From assembly GCF_019578655.1 (NCBI RefSeq), contig NC_063262.1:14763582-14827581 (forward strand): a stretch of 64,000 nt of DNA, in the 5' to 3' direction. The notes beneath the pieces were generated by a model that did not search any database, had not been told where the DNA came from, and saw only the letters and a list, made by a program, of their open reading frames with translations. A program made the translations under genes and the position numbers. The stretch comes from Ricinus communis. Its lineage: Eukaryota > Streptophyta > Magnoliopsida > Malpighiales > Euphorbiaceae. Positions 45,516 through 55,506 of the stretch are shown here, piece by piece (within the stretch, counting starts at the first letter, position 1; every line of letters starts with the position of its first letter).

Positions 45516-46640
45516 ATGGAAACAAATCAGTCTAATTCTGAAATGTTGGTCGCTATCATGAAGCAACTTCGTGAGCTACAAGGAGACTTGAGGAAACATG
45601 AAGCTAGGATGGATGCCATTCATGAACTATCCTTAAAGATGGGAGAACGTGTTGGAGACTTGGAGAACACAGCAAGCTCCGGTGGGAATCCTACCTATCG
45701 AAATTTTCAAGAAGAAGATAGGAGTTTCAAATTGGAACTTCCTGAATTTGATGGCTCAAGTGATCCGGAAAACTTCTTAGATTGGGTTCGAAGAATGGAA
45801 AGTGTCTTTGATTATAAAGACTTTGATGATAGGAGGAGGTGTAAGATGGTTGTCCTTAGATTAACAAAGCTTGCTGGGCTTTGGTATGACAATCTAAAAG
45901 CCAAGAGACGAAGAGAAGAGAAAGAAAAGATCGAGTCATGGGAGAAACTCAAGAAGAAAATGGAGAGGCGTTGGGTACCACGTGAGTATGGGCAAGATCA
46001 ATATGTCAAGCTAACTCGACTAACTCAAGGCGATCTCAGTGTTGATGAGTATGTTCGTGAATTTGAGAGGCTAGGCTTGATGTGTGACTTGCAAGAGAAG
46101 GAGCCCCTCAAGATTGCTCGTTTCACTAAAGGGCTGTCCAAACCCATCTCTCACAAGGTAGATCTTATGAGCTTTTCTACTTTTGATAAAGTTATGACAG
46201 TAGCTAGGAAGGTGGAAGCACAAGTGAAACAGGAGAAGCCTAAGGCGAACACAAGTGGCGTCAAGACTCCATATAAACCATACATACGTTTTAGGAAGAG
46301 TGAGTCTTCTTCTAGCTCTTCTAAACAACTTTCTTCTACTAATCCTTCAAAGTTTCAAAGTGGAAAATCTAGTTTTAAGCAAGAAGGATTCAAAAGGACT
46401 TGTTACAAGTGCCAAGAACGTGGGCATATTGCTAGTGAATGCCCAAAAAGGAATATTCTCACAATTCACCCGAGTGAGGAGGATTCTTACAGTATGAATC
46501 CTGAAAGTAACAATGAAGATGTTGAGGAGTATGATGCGGAGGAGAATGACAACCCTCTTTGTGGAGTTGTTAGGAGAGTCTTACATTCCGAACCTCTCAA
46601 AGACATGCGAACGAGAGAACCTTTTCCATACAAGGTGTAA
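45516..46640 (+). CDS. Gypsy gag (open, 374 residues)
   Basis: Capsid/nucleocapsid protein of the element. The ATG at 45516 ('METNQSNSEML') is chosen; the longer frame begins with TTG. Residues 1-55 form a probable coiled coil. About 70-230 is the retrotransposon gag domain ('LPEFDGSSDPENFLDWVRRM', 'LAGLWYDNLKA', 'YGQDQYVKLTRLTQG'). A Ser-rich basic linker follows, then a CCHC knuckle 'CYKCQERGHIASEC' with Cys296, Cys299, His304 and Cys309. The tail is acidic. In related elements gag and pol are one frame; here the frame leaves the protease line at about 46600, so the stop at 46640 probably results from a frameshift. It may still be translated as a free gag. Confidence 0.85.
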   Translation: METNQSNSEMLVAIMKQLRELQGDLRKHEARMDAIHELSLKMGERVGDLENTASSGGNPTYRNFQEEDRSFKLELPEFDGSSDPENFLDWVRRMESVFDYKDFDDRRRCKMVVLRLTKLAGLWYDNLKAKRRREEKEKIESWEKLKKKMERRWVPREYGQDQYVKLTRLTQGDLSVDEYVREFERLGLMCDLQEKEPLKIARFTKGLSKPISHKVDLMSFSTFDKVMTVARKVEAQVKQEKPKANTSGVKTPYKPYIRFRKSESSSSSSKQLSSTNPSKFQSGKSSFKQEGFKRTCYKCQERGHIASECPKRNILTIHPSEEDSYSMNPESNNEDVEEYDAEENDNPLCGVVRRVLHSEPLKDMRTREPFPYKV

Positions 46641-49600
46641 GGTTCTTGATAAGATATGTGATGTGATTGTTGATGGAGGATCATGGACGGATGTGGCATC
46701 CACAGAACTTGTCGATAGCTTAAGCTTCCTCTTGAAATCATGCTAAGCCTTACAAATTGAATTGGTTGAATAATGAAACTGGTTTGAAGGTCAAGAAACA
46801 AGCTTTAGTTTCATTTACAATTGGCAATTATCATGATGAACGTTGGTGTGATGTATTGCCTATGAGTGCATGTCATATTTTGCTTGGTAGACCATGGCAA
46901 TTTGATAGAAATGCTATACATGATGGTGTTTCTAATATATATACGGTTACCACGGGTGGAAAAAGATTAGATTGTTGCCTTTGCCTCCTAAGGTTGAACC
47001 TATGGTGGAAAGGAGACCTAATTTTCCGATTTCGAGGAAAGAGTTTGAAAAGAGTGTGCAATGGAGGGAGGAGGGTTTGTACTTCTTGTTAAACCCATTT
47101 CTAATGTTGTTTCCTATGCCACTAACTCTTTGTCTTTGAGTCATTTGCTTGAAGAATTTTCCGATGTATTTCCTAGTGATTTCACCGAAAGGACTGCCAC
47201 CTTTCGTGGGATTGAGCATGCAATTGACTTAATCCCGGGAGCCCCATTGCCTAATAAAGCGACTATCGGTGCAATCCCGAGCAAGCTAAAGAGTTGCAAA
47301 GGCAAGTGGAAGAACTAATGGAGAAAGGTTATGTGCGTGAGAGCCTTAGTCCATGTCTTTAAAACTCTTTTAGTGCCTAAGAAAGAAGGAACATGGAGAA
47401 TGTGTATTGATAGTCGTGCAATCAATAACATAACTATCAAATATAGATTTCCTATGCCTAGGCTCCAAGATATGTTTGATGAATTGAGTGGTGCCAGAAT
47501 TTTCAGCAAGATTGATTTGAGGAGTGGCTACCATCAAATGAGAATTCGAGAAGGTGATGAATGGAAGACAGCTTTCAAAACGAAACAAGGGTTGTATGAA
47601 TGGCTTGTCATGCCATTTGGACTTTGCAATGCCCCTAGTTCGTTCATGAGACTTATGAATGAGGTACTTCAACCTTTTCTCAATAAGTTCATTATTGTAT
47701 ACTTAGATGATATTTTAGTATATAGCAAATCTGAAAGTGAGCATATGTTGCATTTGAGAGATTTATTTGAAAATTGAGAACTCACAAGTTGTATGGAAAA
47801 TGGAAAATGTACTTTCATGTGTAATAGTATTTCTTTCCTAGGATACATTGTTTCTAGTGAAGGGATACAGTTGATCCAGGAGAAAGTGAAGGCCATTTCC
47901 ACATGGTTAGTTCCAAGGGATGTTCATGAAGTTAGGAGCTTTCATGGCCTTGCTTCTTTCTATAGAATCTTCATCAAGAACTTCTCAACAACTACAAATG
48001 ACGGAGTTAATGAAGAAAGGAGAATTCAAATGGAGTGAAGCGGCCTAAAAATCCTTTGAAGAAGTCAAAATAAAATTATGCAATGCACCCATCCTTGCTC
48101 TTCCGGATTTTGACAAGCTTTTGAAGTGGAATGTGATGCAAGCGTGGGTATTGGAGCTGTCCTTATTCAAGAGAAGCGTCCGGTTTGCTACTTTAGTGAG
48201 AAACTAAGTGGAGCCAAGTTGAATTATTCCAACTATGATCGTGAGTTCTATGCGATTGTTAGAGCTTTAGAACATTGGTCTCACTATCTAAGGCCAAAAC
48301 CTTTTGTTCTTCATTCGGATCATGAGGCCTTAAAGTACATACATGGCCAACAAAAGTCGAATCATCGACATGCCAAGTGGGTAGAGTTCCTGCAATCTTT
48401 CACTTTCCATTCAAGTATAAGGAGGGAAGGAACAATGTTGTTGCGGATGCTCTCTCAAGGAGACGTTACCTACTTACTCTGTCCATACTCAAGTTCTAGG
48501 CTTTGAACATTTAAAAGGTTTATATGAGAATGATGAACACTTTGCTACTATATTTCAAAAGCCTACTCAGGAGTTCATAGTTCAAGATGGTTTCTTATTT
48601 AAAGGGAACAAACTTTGTATCCCTAAGTGTGGTGTTCGTGAGCTTTTGATTAGGGAAGTCCATGGAGGTGGAATTGCTGGTCACTTTGGTGTTCACAAGA
48701 CCACGGACATACTTAATGAACACTTTTATTGGCCACACATGATAAAAGACGTGACTCATGTGGTGGAGAGATGTTCTACTTGTCAAAAGTCCAAGAGTAC
48801 CTTCCATAAAGGTCTCTACCATCCCTTACCCGTCCCTGATGCCCCTTGGGAAAGTGTAAGTATGGACTTTATTGTGGGGCTTCCAAAGACTCAAAGGGGA
48901 AAGGATAGCATCATGGTGGTGGTTGATCGATTTTCAAAGATGGCTCACTTTATTACGTGCCATAAGACGGATGATGCATCCAAAATTGCTGACTTGTATT
49001 TTCGTGAGATCATTCGTTTGCATGGTGTTCCAAGATCAATTGTTTTAGATAGGGATTCTAAATTCCTAAGTCACTTTTGGAGAATTTTATGAAAGTTGGT
49101 AGGTACTAAGCTTCTTTTTAGTACTTCTCATCATCCTCAAACTGATGGCCAAACGGAAGTGACTAATAGAACACTTGGATCTTTGTTGCGTGGACTTGTG
49201 AGTAAAATGCAGAAAGATTGGGATATCAAGTTGGCACATGCTGAATTTGCCTATAATAGATCACCTTCTTCAACTACAAGTCGTGCTCCTTTTGAGGTGG
49301 TCTATGGGGTTAATCCTCTTCTTCTTGTTGAACTTGTTCCATTGCCAAGAAAGGACTTAGTCCATGTTGATTCAAAGAAAAGATGGGAAGCATTTCAGAA
49401 AACATGTACTCAAGTTAAGGAGAAAATTGAAGCAATGAATGCAATTTACAAGGCAAGAGCTAACAAGAGAGAAAACAGCCTACCTTTGCTAAGGGTGATC
49501 TAGTGTGGTTACATTTGAGGAAGGAACGTTTTCCTAATCTTAGGAAAAACAAACTCATGCCTAGGTCAGATGGTCCATTTCGTGTGTTAGAAAAGATTGG

Positions 49601-49727
49601 AGAAAGTGCTTACAAACTTGAACTTCCAAGTGAGTATGGTGGTGTAAGTGCAACTTTCAATGTGGGGGATTTAACTCCATACCTTGATAATGAAAGTTTG
49701 AGGACAAACTTTTTCAAGAGGGGGAGA
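46600..49727 (+). pseudogene. Gypsy pol, frameshifted
   Basis: Domains in order. Protease: 'CDVIVDGGSWTDVAST' near 46657, then 'CDVLPMSACHILLGRPWQFD'. Reverse transcriptase: '[20 protein letters not shown]', '[14 protein letters not shown]' and the catalytic YLDD at 47700-47711. RNase H: '[15 protein letters not shown]' near 48123 and '[15 protein letters not shown]'. Integrase: a 'HFGVHKTTDIL...CSTCQKSK' zinc finger, catalytic blocks 'VSMDFIVGLPK', 'IVLDRDSKF' and 'TDGQTEVTNRTLG', then 'PRSDGPFRVLEKIGESAYKL'. Breaks lie near 46600, 46750, 46950, 47060, 47310, 47777, 48040, 48410, 49090 and 49500. The catalytic residues are largely kept, so inactivation is by indels and stops rather than active-site loss. 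Confidence 0.9.
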
Positions 49728-49728
49728 A
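49715..49728 (+). other. Polypurine tract
   Basis: CAAGAGGGGGAGAA directly abuts the TGATATGG start of the 3' LTR. Confidence 0.9.
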
Positions 49729-50501
49729 TGATATGGAATCAGTCCAACAAGAGGTCCATCACAGCTCAAGTGCAAGATAATGATGCTACGGTCCATGCCT
49801 TGCTAGTGCATGAAAATGCTAAGCAAAGATCGGAACATTTCATGGGATTCTCATCAAAACAAACCTTTATCACTTGCCTTAATTGGATGGTTGAATAAAA
49901 GCTTGAAAAGGGGAATATTTGCCGCTCATTATGTTCAGTTTTTGTTGTTCATAAAGGTGGACGTTTTGGAGTTATTCCTTACTCTATTTCACGCTCATTA
50001 TGTTCGGTTTCTTTGTTCATAAAGGTGGACGTTTTGGAGTTATTCTTTGTTAATTTGCTGTTAGAATTTCAGTTTTAAGTGTGTAATAAAACCTTTGTAA
50101 TCAGCCTTTAATAGCTGTTACAAAGATTTTCTTTATTTAGCACTTTTATTTGCTGTTTAATTAGGGATGTTACAAGGGAATGTGAATCCTTGTAGCTGAT
50201 CAGTTTTTAGGAGGAAGTTGAAGAGTTTATCTATGTCATGTAACTCTTCTAGTGGTTGAGTATAAATAGAACTCATGGCCAAGTGTTATAGGCATTGAGA
50301 GTTGAAAACAAATCTGATTTTTTTGTGAAATTATTCTAAGTTTTTTACTTTGTGTTTACACGCCCTTTTGCTCTTACTACTTAGTGTTTGAGAGTAGAAG
50401 TTTGAGAGTGCTTTACTTAGTGTCGTGTTCTTTTATTTGTTCCCTACCATTCAAAGTACTCAAACTCATTCCAAAAACGATCCTATTCCTTTTCCACATC
50501 A
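49729..50501 (+). repeat. Gypsy 3' LTR
   Basis: Matches the 5' LTR over its length with scattered substitutions and small indels, and ends CCACATCA before GTTTATA. Confidence 0.95.
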
Positions 50502-50643
50502 GTTTATAGATGGGTACTTTGTTAGTTTGAGAGGCACCCTGCCTCCATTGAACAATTTGTTTTGCTTGGATCTGTTCTTCTTACTGCAATTCACTTTTCT
50601 TCGAAGAAGTGAAGAGAAGTGGTTAGGAACATAACAAGCTATG
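50502..50643 (-). pseudogene. Unrecognised gene exon, upstream half
   Basis: Minus strand, after an acceptor-like 'CCCTATTTGCATAG': 'CYVPNHFSSLLRRKVNC', then 'SKKNRSKQNKLFNGGRVPLK' and 'LTKYPSI', ending at the GTTTATA repeat. The frame continues without shift in the piece at 44499. No upstream exon was found before the DOG1-like gene about 0.3 kb away on the same strand, so the 5' part is missing or lies elsewhere. Confidence 0.4.
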
Positions 50644-50925
50644 CAAATAGGGACGGCTTACTACAATATAAAAGGATTATGCTAAATTAGCGGCAAGAAA
50701 TACATAATTGAAAATCATCTCAGAATATCTATGATCTTTTTTTTTCTTTTCTTTTAGAAAAATATATCTATCATCTATGATCCTATAACAGAATAATCAG
50801 TCATTTCTCTCTAAATATATATAACTAATTGAAAACATTTTGCTTCAGTCAAATAAATAAAAACAACTACTTCTCATTCACTTATTCGTGGATGAAATAA
50901 ACTCGCGGAGCAGACAAGTAATTCC

Positions 50926-51741
50926 CTAATTGATTACTTTGGTATCCATCTTCTTCCCCAACTCATGAAGCCGCAAGTGCAACTCAGCAGCAGCAATCAA
51001 GAAATGGACAGTCTGATCTGGAGTCAAAATGTCTATAATCCCCTTCAGTGTTCTCAGGCGTAGATCATCAGCCTTCTGCAAAACTTTTTCAAGCCCCTCC
51101 AGTTTAGTCTTTAAAGTGGATTCAACTCGTTCCTGCACTTCGTTTCCAATACTTGATCCTTCATCTCTCCTTGTCTTGCTGATCGCGTGAGTTAATTCGA
51201 CCATTGACGTATCAGCTACAGTAGCTTGATGCTTGGCCATCTTCTCCGTTATATTCTTCTCCTCCCTAATAATGCGCCTCTGGAACTCGTCAACTTGTAC
51301 GAGTTGATTCGGAGAAAGATCCCCCAAGTCACCGGTGCACAATCCACGAATTACGTCATGCAGTTGAGCTTCCAATTGCAGCCCGGATTTTGAGTAGAGG
51401 AGATGAAAAGCCATACTAGGTCGCCACCCACCAATCCATAGAAAAGCATCTTCAAGAGGGCTAGTCCATGAAGGAGAGAACATGGCTAAGACATCATGCT
51501 TAGCCCACTTTGACTTGGCACTGTAATATTGCTCGTAATGCTCTAAAACTCGGTTGATAAGAGGTTGGAGAGAATCATGGTTGTTGTTTTTGTTGTTTAG
51601 TTTCTGTTTAGAGGCCGAAATAAGTTCGTCTAGCTCTTGTTTCTGCTCTACAAGCCACCATTCGAAGAAGTCGTGAAAGGAATTGTGGCTGCTAGAGGTG
51701 GAGCGAAGGCTTGCAGGGCTGCTGCTTGGGAGATCAGACAT
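50926..51741 (-). CDS. DOG1-domain protein (DOG1-like)
   Basis: Predicted 271 residues, apparently a single exon, typical size for DOG1-like proteins. The ATG at 51741 ('MSDLPSSSPASL') is chosen because the slightly longer frame starts with GTG. A Ser-rich N-terminus is followed by the DOG1 domain: 'FHDFFEWWLVEQKQELDELI' (22-41), 'VLEHYEQYYSAKSKWAKHDV' (65-84), 'WTSPLEDAFLWIGGWRPSMA' (92-111), and helices to 'DQTVHFLIAAAELHLRLHEL' near the C-terminus. There is no bZIP region before the domain, so it is not a TGA factor. DOG1 itself controls seed dormancy through PP2C phosphatases and binds haem. DOG1-like paralogues have varied, partly unknown roles in seed and ABA responses. A TATA box lies just upstream. 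The only gene here that looks intact. Confidence 0.93.
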   Translation of the reverse strand: MSDLPSSSPASLRSTSSSHNSFHDFFEWWLVEQKQELDELISASKQKLNNKNNNHDSLQPLINRVLEHYEQYYSAKSKWAKHDVLAMFSPSWTSPLEDAFLWIGGWRPSMAFHLLYSKSGLQLEAQLHDVIRGLCTGDLGDLSPNQLVQVDEFQRRIIREEKNITEKMAKHQATVADTSMVELTHAISKTRRDEGSSIGNEVQERVESTLKTKLEGLEKVLQKADDLRLRTLKGIIDILTPDQTVHFLIAAAELHLRLHELGKKMDTKVIN

Positions 51742-51775
51742 TATTGTATGCACAAAGACATACTACTTTGGCTTG

Positions 51776-51788
51776 TCCCTTTTATAGT
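51776..51788 (-). promoter_or_regulatory. TATA box of the DOG1-like gene
   Basis: The minus strand reads CCACTATAAAAGGG about 40 bases before the ATG. This would give a very short 5' UTR, so the ATG is likely the first in the transcript. Confidence 0.7.
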
Positions 51789-51789
51789 G

Positions 51790-52435
51790 GCAAAGTGATA
51801 ACTCAAGGGAAATGTAAAAGAGCGTGCTACTTTGGCTACTTTTTAAATCCTTTTGTCGTTTTTTTTCTTAGTAAATTATCTAGTATCTTCATTTCTTAAT
51901 TTTAAATAATTAAATAATATTACACTACCAAATATAGGTAATGTAAGTAGCCAAACAATTAATTTAAACTAACATAATTGTCGTTTTTCTCATAGTAGGG
52001 CCATCCTATGTCACCAAATAATACGTACACCATGAGTCAGGTGTATAAAATCTCAATAAGCTTTCACCCATTAGCCAACTCTCACGTCTCTTGTAAAACA
52101 GCCAATGGTATCCTATATCTATATTTAACATTTTTTAGTAGTTTTCTAAGTCTGTTTCTCATGTTAATGACTTCATGACGGCTATAAATGTATAAAAATT
52201 ATTTACGCTATTATCTTTAAGGGTGTTAACTAGTTGTATTTATTATTCTTCCTCTTTATATGTATTTTATTTACTATTATTTATATTGCTTCTCCAAGCA
52301 TTAGAAAAATTAAGAGTTTAAAATTTAGTATCCAAAATTTTTCTAATACAATTTCTTAATTAATTAAAAATATATAATTTTTAAAAATTTTGAACATCAT
52401 TTTTATAAATAAAATTATTTATATAAAAATATTGA
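51790..52435. other. Intergenic AT-rich DNA upstream of the DOG1-like gene
   Basis: Promoter-distal sequence of the minus-strand gene. No coding or repeat family recognised. Confidence 0.4.
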
Positions 52436-52439
52436 TTTG

Positions 52440-52650
52440 TAATTATAAAACTCTTTTGGTAACGATACACATGTTAAGCTACTTTCTTATCACATGTCAT
52501 AAAAAAAATTATGTGATAACACGTGTCGAGATGTTTTCTCAACATATGTTATCATAAAACCCTTTTATAATAATACATGTCAAGCTATTTTCTTACACAT
52601 GTCATCATAAAACTCCTTTTGTAATGATATGTGTCAAGCTCTTTCAATAT
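52440..52650. repeat. Degenerate tandem repeat with ACATGTCA/TGACATGT motifs
   Basis: Roughly four units of 45-60 bases, each combining 'ACATGTCAAGCTATTTTCTT', 'ACATGTCATCATAAAAC' and 'CCTTTTGTAATGAT' variants, in partly inverted form. Confidence 0.65.
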
Positions 52651-54020
52651 ATAACATTTATATATTATATATTATCATTAGTTAGATATTTTAATCCAAA
52701 AGAAACTGAAAATTTCGAAAGATTTATTATAGTGAAGATATCAAAATTAAAGACGATCAAGTATCTACTCAAAAAGATAGAGAGTCCAATATATGAGAAA
52801 AGGTCACAAATTATTGTGTTTGAACTAGGGACTCTGAATCCTATGTTGACAAAGATCAGATAGGTGCGGTAGAAAGAGCTTCTCGATCTCTTTTTACGGT
52901 CGAATTTTAGAAAAATCCATAAGAATTTATGAGAGGAGCAAGGCCTTTTCAAGGAACATGCATCTTCGGTGTCTCAACTGGTAATTGGAATCACTAGTAA
53001 TTTGCATCATCGAGACCTAAAAGAATCGCTGGCGAAATCGGGACCTAATGGATTTTAACTTCGGAAGATGCTAATGTTTCTAATCGAAATACATGTCAAA
53101 TCCATTGTTATGCTTGAATTGATCTTAATGTGTGTGACTTTCTAGGTTCATTATTAATTAGTAATGAAAATTTAATATTAAATTTTTTAATATTAATTAA
53201 AATACTTTAATTAATTAAAAAAATTAATTAATTGTCCCTTAATTGTTTCCATAAATTATAAACAACGTCTAACAATATATTATAATTATTCAATTAATAA
53301 TAAAGCTACTGATTATTTATAAATTTTTATCTAAGAGATTAATAAATTATTAAAACAAAACATAAAAATAAAAAAATAAATATAAAATCAGCATAATTAA
53401 ATAAAATAAAAATAATTTAATACTTTAAAATTATCATAAGAGTTTATTATTTCTTATTCTTTTAAATATATTCAGTGATAAAATATACCATGCATTTTAT
53501 CTACAAAAAGAAAGTAAAAGTAAAGCTTTCACACTTTTTTATTTTCTTTTATTTTGCATCTGCGATATGGACGTTTTCTTTATATTAGTCATTAAGAGAC
53601 AAAAGAAACTACTGGAATAGCAGCTGCATGTGAAGGCCAATTAAGAAATTAATAGCATTTAAATTAAAATAAATGACACTTGATCAACTTGTCATGTGGA
53701 CAGATTCAGTCCACATGCGTTTCTTGATTAAAGTAAGTCACGTGCAATAGTGAATTCAACAAGTAGAGACTTCTCGCCTCTTATAATAATAATAACAATG
53801 GAAGTACAGAATATGTAATAGTAGTCTTATGGACGGATCCAATCTCCTCGATATATATATAAAAATACAGTGCACGTTTAGTAGATAAATTCAGTGCACT
53901 TTTAGTATGGTACTTAGCTTGCCATTTTTGTCACATACGGTCTAGTGGCAGAGCTGAAGGTTTCCTTTCTTTTCAGGAAATCCCACGGTATTTCGAGTAA
54001 TTAGAGATCATCAACGGAGT
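52650..54020. other. AT-rich intergenic DNA
   Basis: Small frames at 52624-52863 (plus) and 52665-52952 (minus) overlap each other and have no recognisable domain. The stretch 52700-53060 ('GACTCTGAATCCTATGTTGACAAAG', 'GCATCATCGAGACCTAAAAG'-like) may be an old repeat. I see nothing else. Confidence 0.4.
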
Positions 54021-54030
54021 TCACTACAGT

Positions 54031-54365
54031 TCATCAGAAATCGAATAATCAATTTTTTAATTTTAATAATTGAATTCAACTAAAATATTGTAAATCATCG
54101 AATTAAGTTGAACTAAAAAAATTAAATTTAGTTTTTTATAATTTAAATTATAAATATTTATATATAAAAAAATACTTCAGCAACAGTTTGGTAGTTCATA
54201 AGAAATCAAATAATTAATTTTTTTAAAATTTTAATAATTAAATTCAGTTAAAATTTTGAAAATAATCAAATCAAATTGAACTAAAAGAATTAAGTTTGAT
54301 TCAACTGATTGGTTTGAACCTTATTAATTTTTTATAATTTTAAACTATAAATATTTATATAAAAA
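54031..54365 (+). repeat. Diverged ~163-bp tandem duplication
   Basis: 'GTTCATCAGAAATCGAATAATC' at 54031 recurs as 'GTTCATAAGAAATCAAATAATT' at 54194. The copies share the following AT-rich body ending 'TATAAATATTTATATA'. Confidence 0.65.
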
Positions 54366-54895
54366 TAAGCATATAAAGAAATTGTATTTAACATTAATAA
54401 TGATAGGATAAATCTAAATATATAAATTTATGTTTCTTAGTATAAAATAAAAATTTGCTTTTCATATAAGTAAATATATAAAAACTAATTTAGATATGTA
54501 TTAACATTTTGTCGAATTCAGTCGTAATTAAAACATTTTAAATAGAAATTAAATTAAATTAAAATATTATTAGATTTTTGTTATTAAATCAAATTAAATC
54601 CAACTCTAGAAATGGCCAAATCAAACCGAATTTTGCTCACTTTCAGCAATTACGAGAAAGTTCTCTTTAAAATAAAAAAGAATCAATAATAAAAGCCTCC
54701 ATAGTTTTAAATTGTCAAAATCCACGTCCAAAGCAAAAACACAGCCATTCCATAAACAAAATATAAATAATTAGCAATGCAATTAATTGTAAATTGATAA
54801 GCCTAAATTATATTTAGTTATTTAAAATATTTTAGAGTTTTAATGATATATTTTTATATATAATATAATGAAAATAAGTGTTTATACTTCACTTA

Positions 54896-55168
54896 AGTTA
54901 TGTTTGGTTGAAATCCATAAAATTTAAGAAATTTATATGCAAATCTAAAATTTATATGCTTTGAATGGAGTGGAAGTTAATTTAGAATTTTACATATTCA
55001 AATTTGTATCAAATTGGTTATATTTAAACTAAATTTTATCAAAATAGAATTTATAAATAAATTTCATAATAGTTAGTTAATATATTCCATAATACTAAAA
55101 TATTTTCTTCACTATTATTTTTTTTTGAAATGAAATAAATTTCTTAATGGATTTCAATCAAATAGATA
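54896..55168. mobile_element. MITE-like element with inverted ends
   Basis: Left end 'TATGTTTGGTTGAAATCCAT...AAGAAATTTAT' and right end 'AATAAATTTCTTAATGGATTTCAATCAAATAGATA' are imperfect inverted repeats. About 270 bp, AT-rich and non-coding. The exact end and target duplication are not resolved. Confidence 0.55.
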
Positions 55169-55506
55169 GTATTAAGCTTCATTGTCAATTTTCAGATAAT
55201 ATTAGCTAAGACAGAAAAATATTAAGCTAAATACTAAAAAATGGGCTTAAATAGGATTGTCGTTGTCGAAGACCCAAAATTAAAATGCATGGACTGGTTA
55301 TTTGCAAGGCCTAGCTGAAATTTACATAACTCATTGGCAATTTAGTTATTTTGTATAATTATTAGAATTTATATTAGATTTATTATGAGATAATATTTGG
55401 TGGAGATAAGGATATCTATTGTCTTATCTATTAGATAGATTTATATTGATATACTTATCTTGATGGAGGACTCTTCTATATTTATCTATACAAATCTACT
55501 TCTAAA

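Larger units (their letters stand above)
44500..50501 (+). mobile_element. Complete Ty3/gypsy retrotransposon
   Basis: LTRs of 781 and 773 bp (TGATATGG...CACATCA), an initiator-Met primer site, gag, protease, reverse transcriptase, RNase H, integrase, then the PPT 'CAAGAGGGGGAGAA'. A 7-bp direct repeat, GTTTATA, flanks it (44493-44499, 50502-50508); five bases would be usual, and the solo relative at 21.8 kb has five. Gag is open, while pol has several frameshifts and stops. No chromodomain is obvious after integrase, although the overall order is that of chromovirus-like gypsy elements. It sits inside a coding-like exon. Confidence 0.95.

Noticed and set aside
50926..51753. Longer start for the DOG1-like protein (extra four residues)
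   Set aside because: The upstream codon is GTG, not ATG; the ATG at 51741 is the natural start.
52624..52952. Overlapping small frames of 79 and 95 residues
   Set aside because: Opposite strands of the same AT-rich DNA, with no domain or conserved partner.
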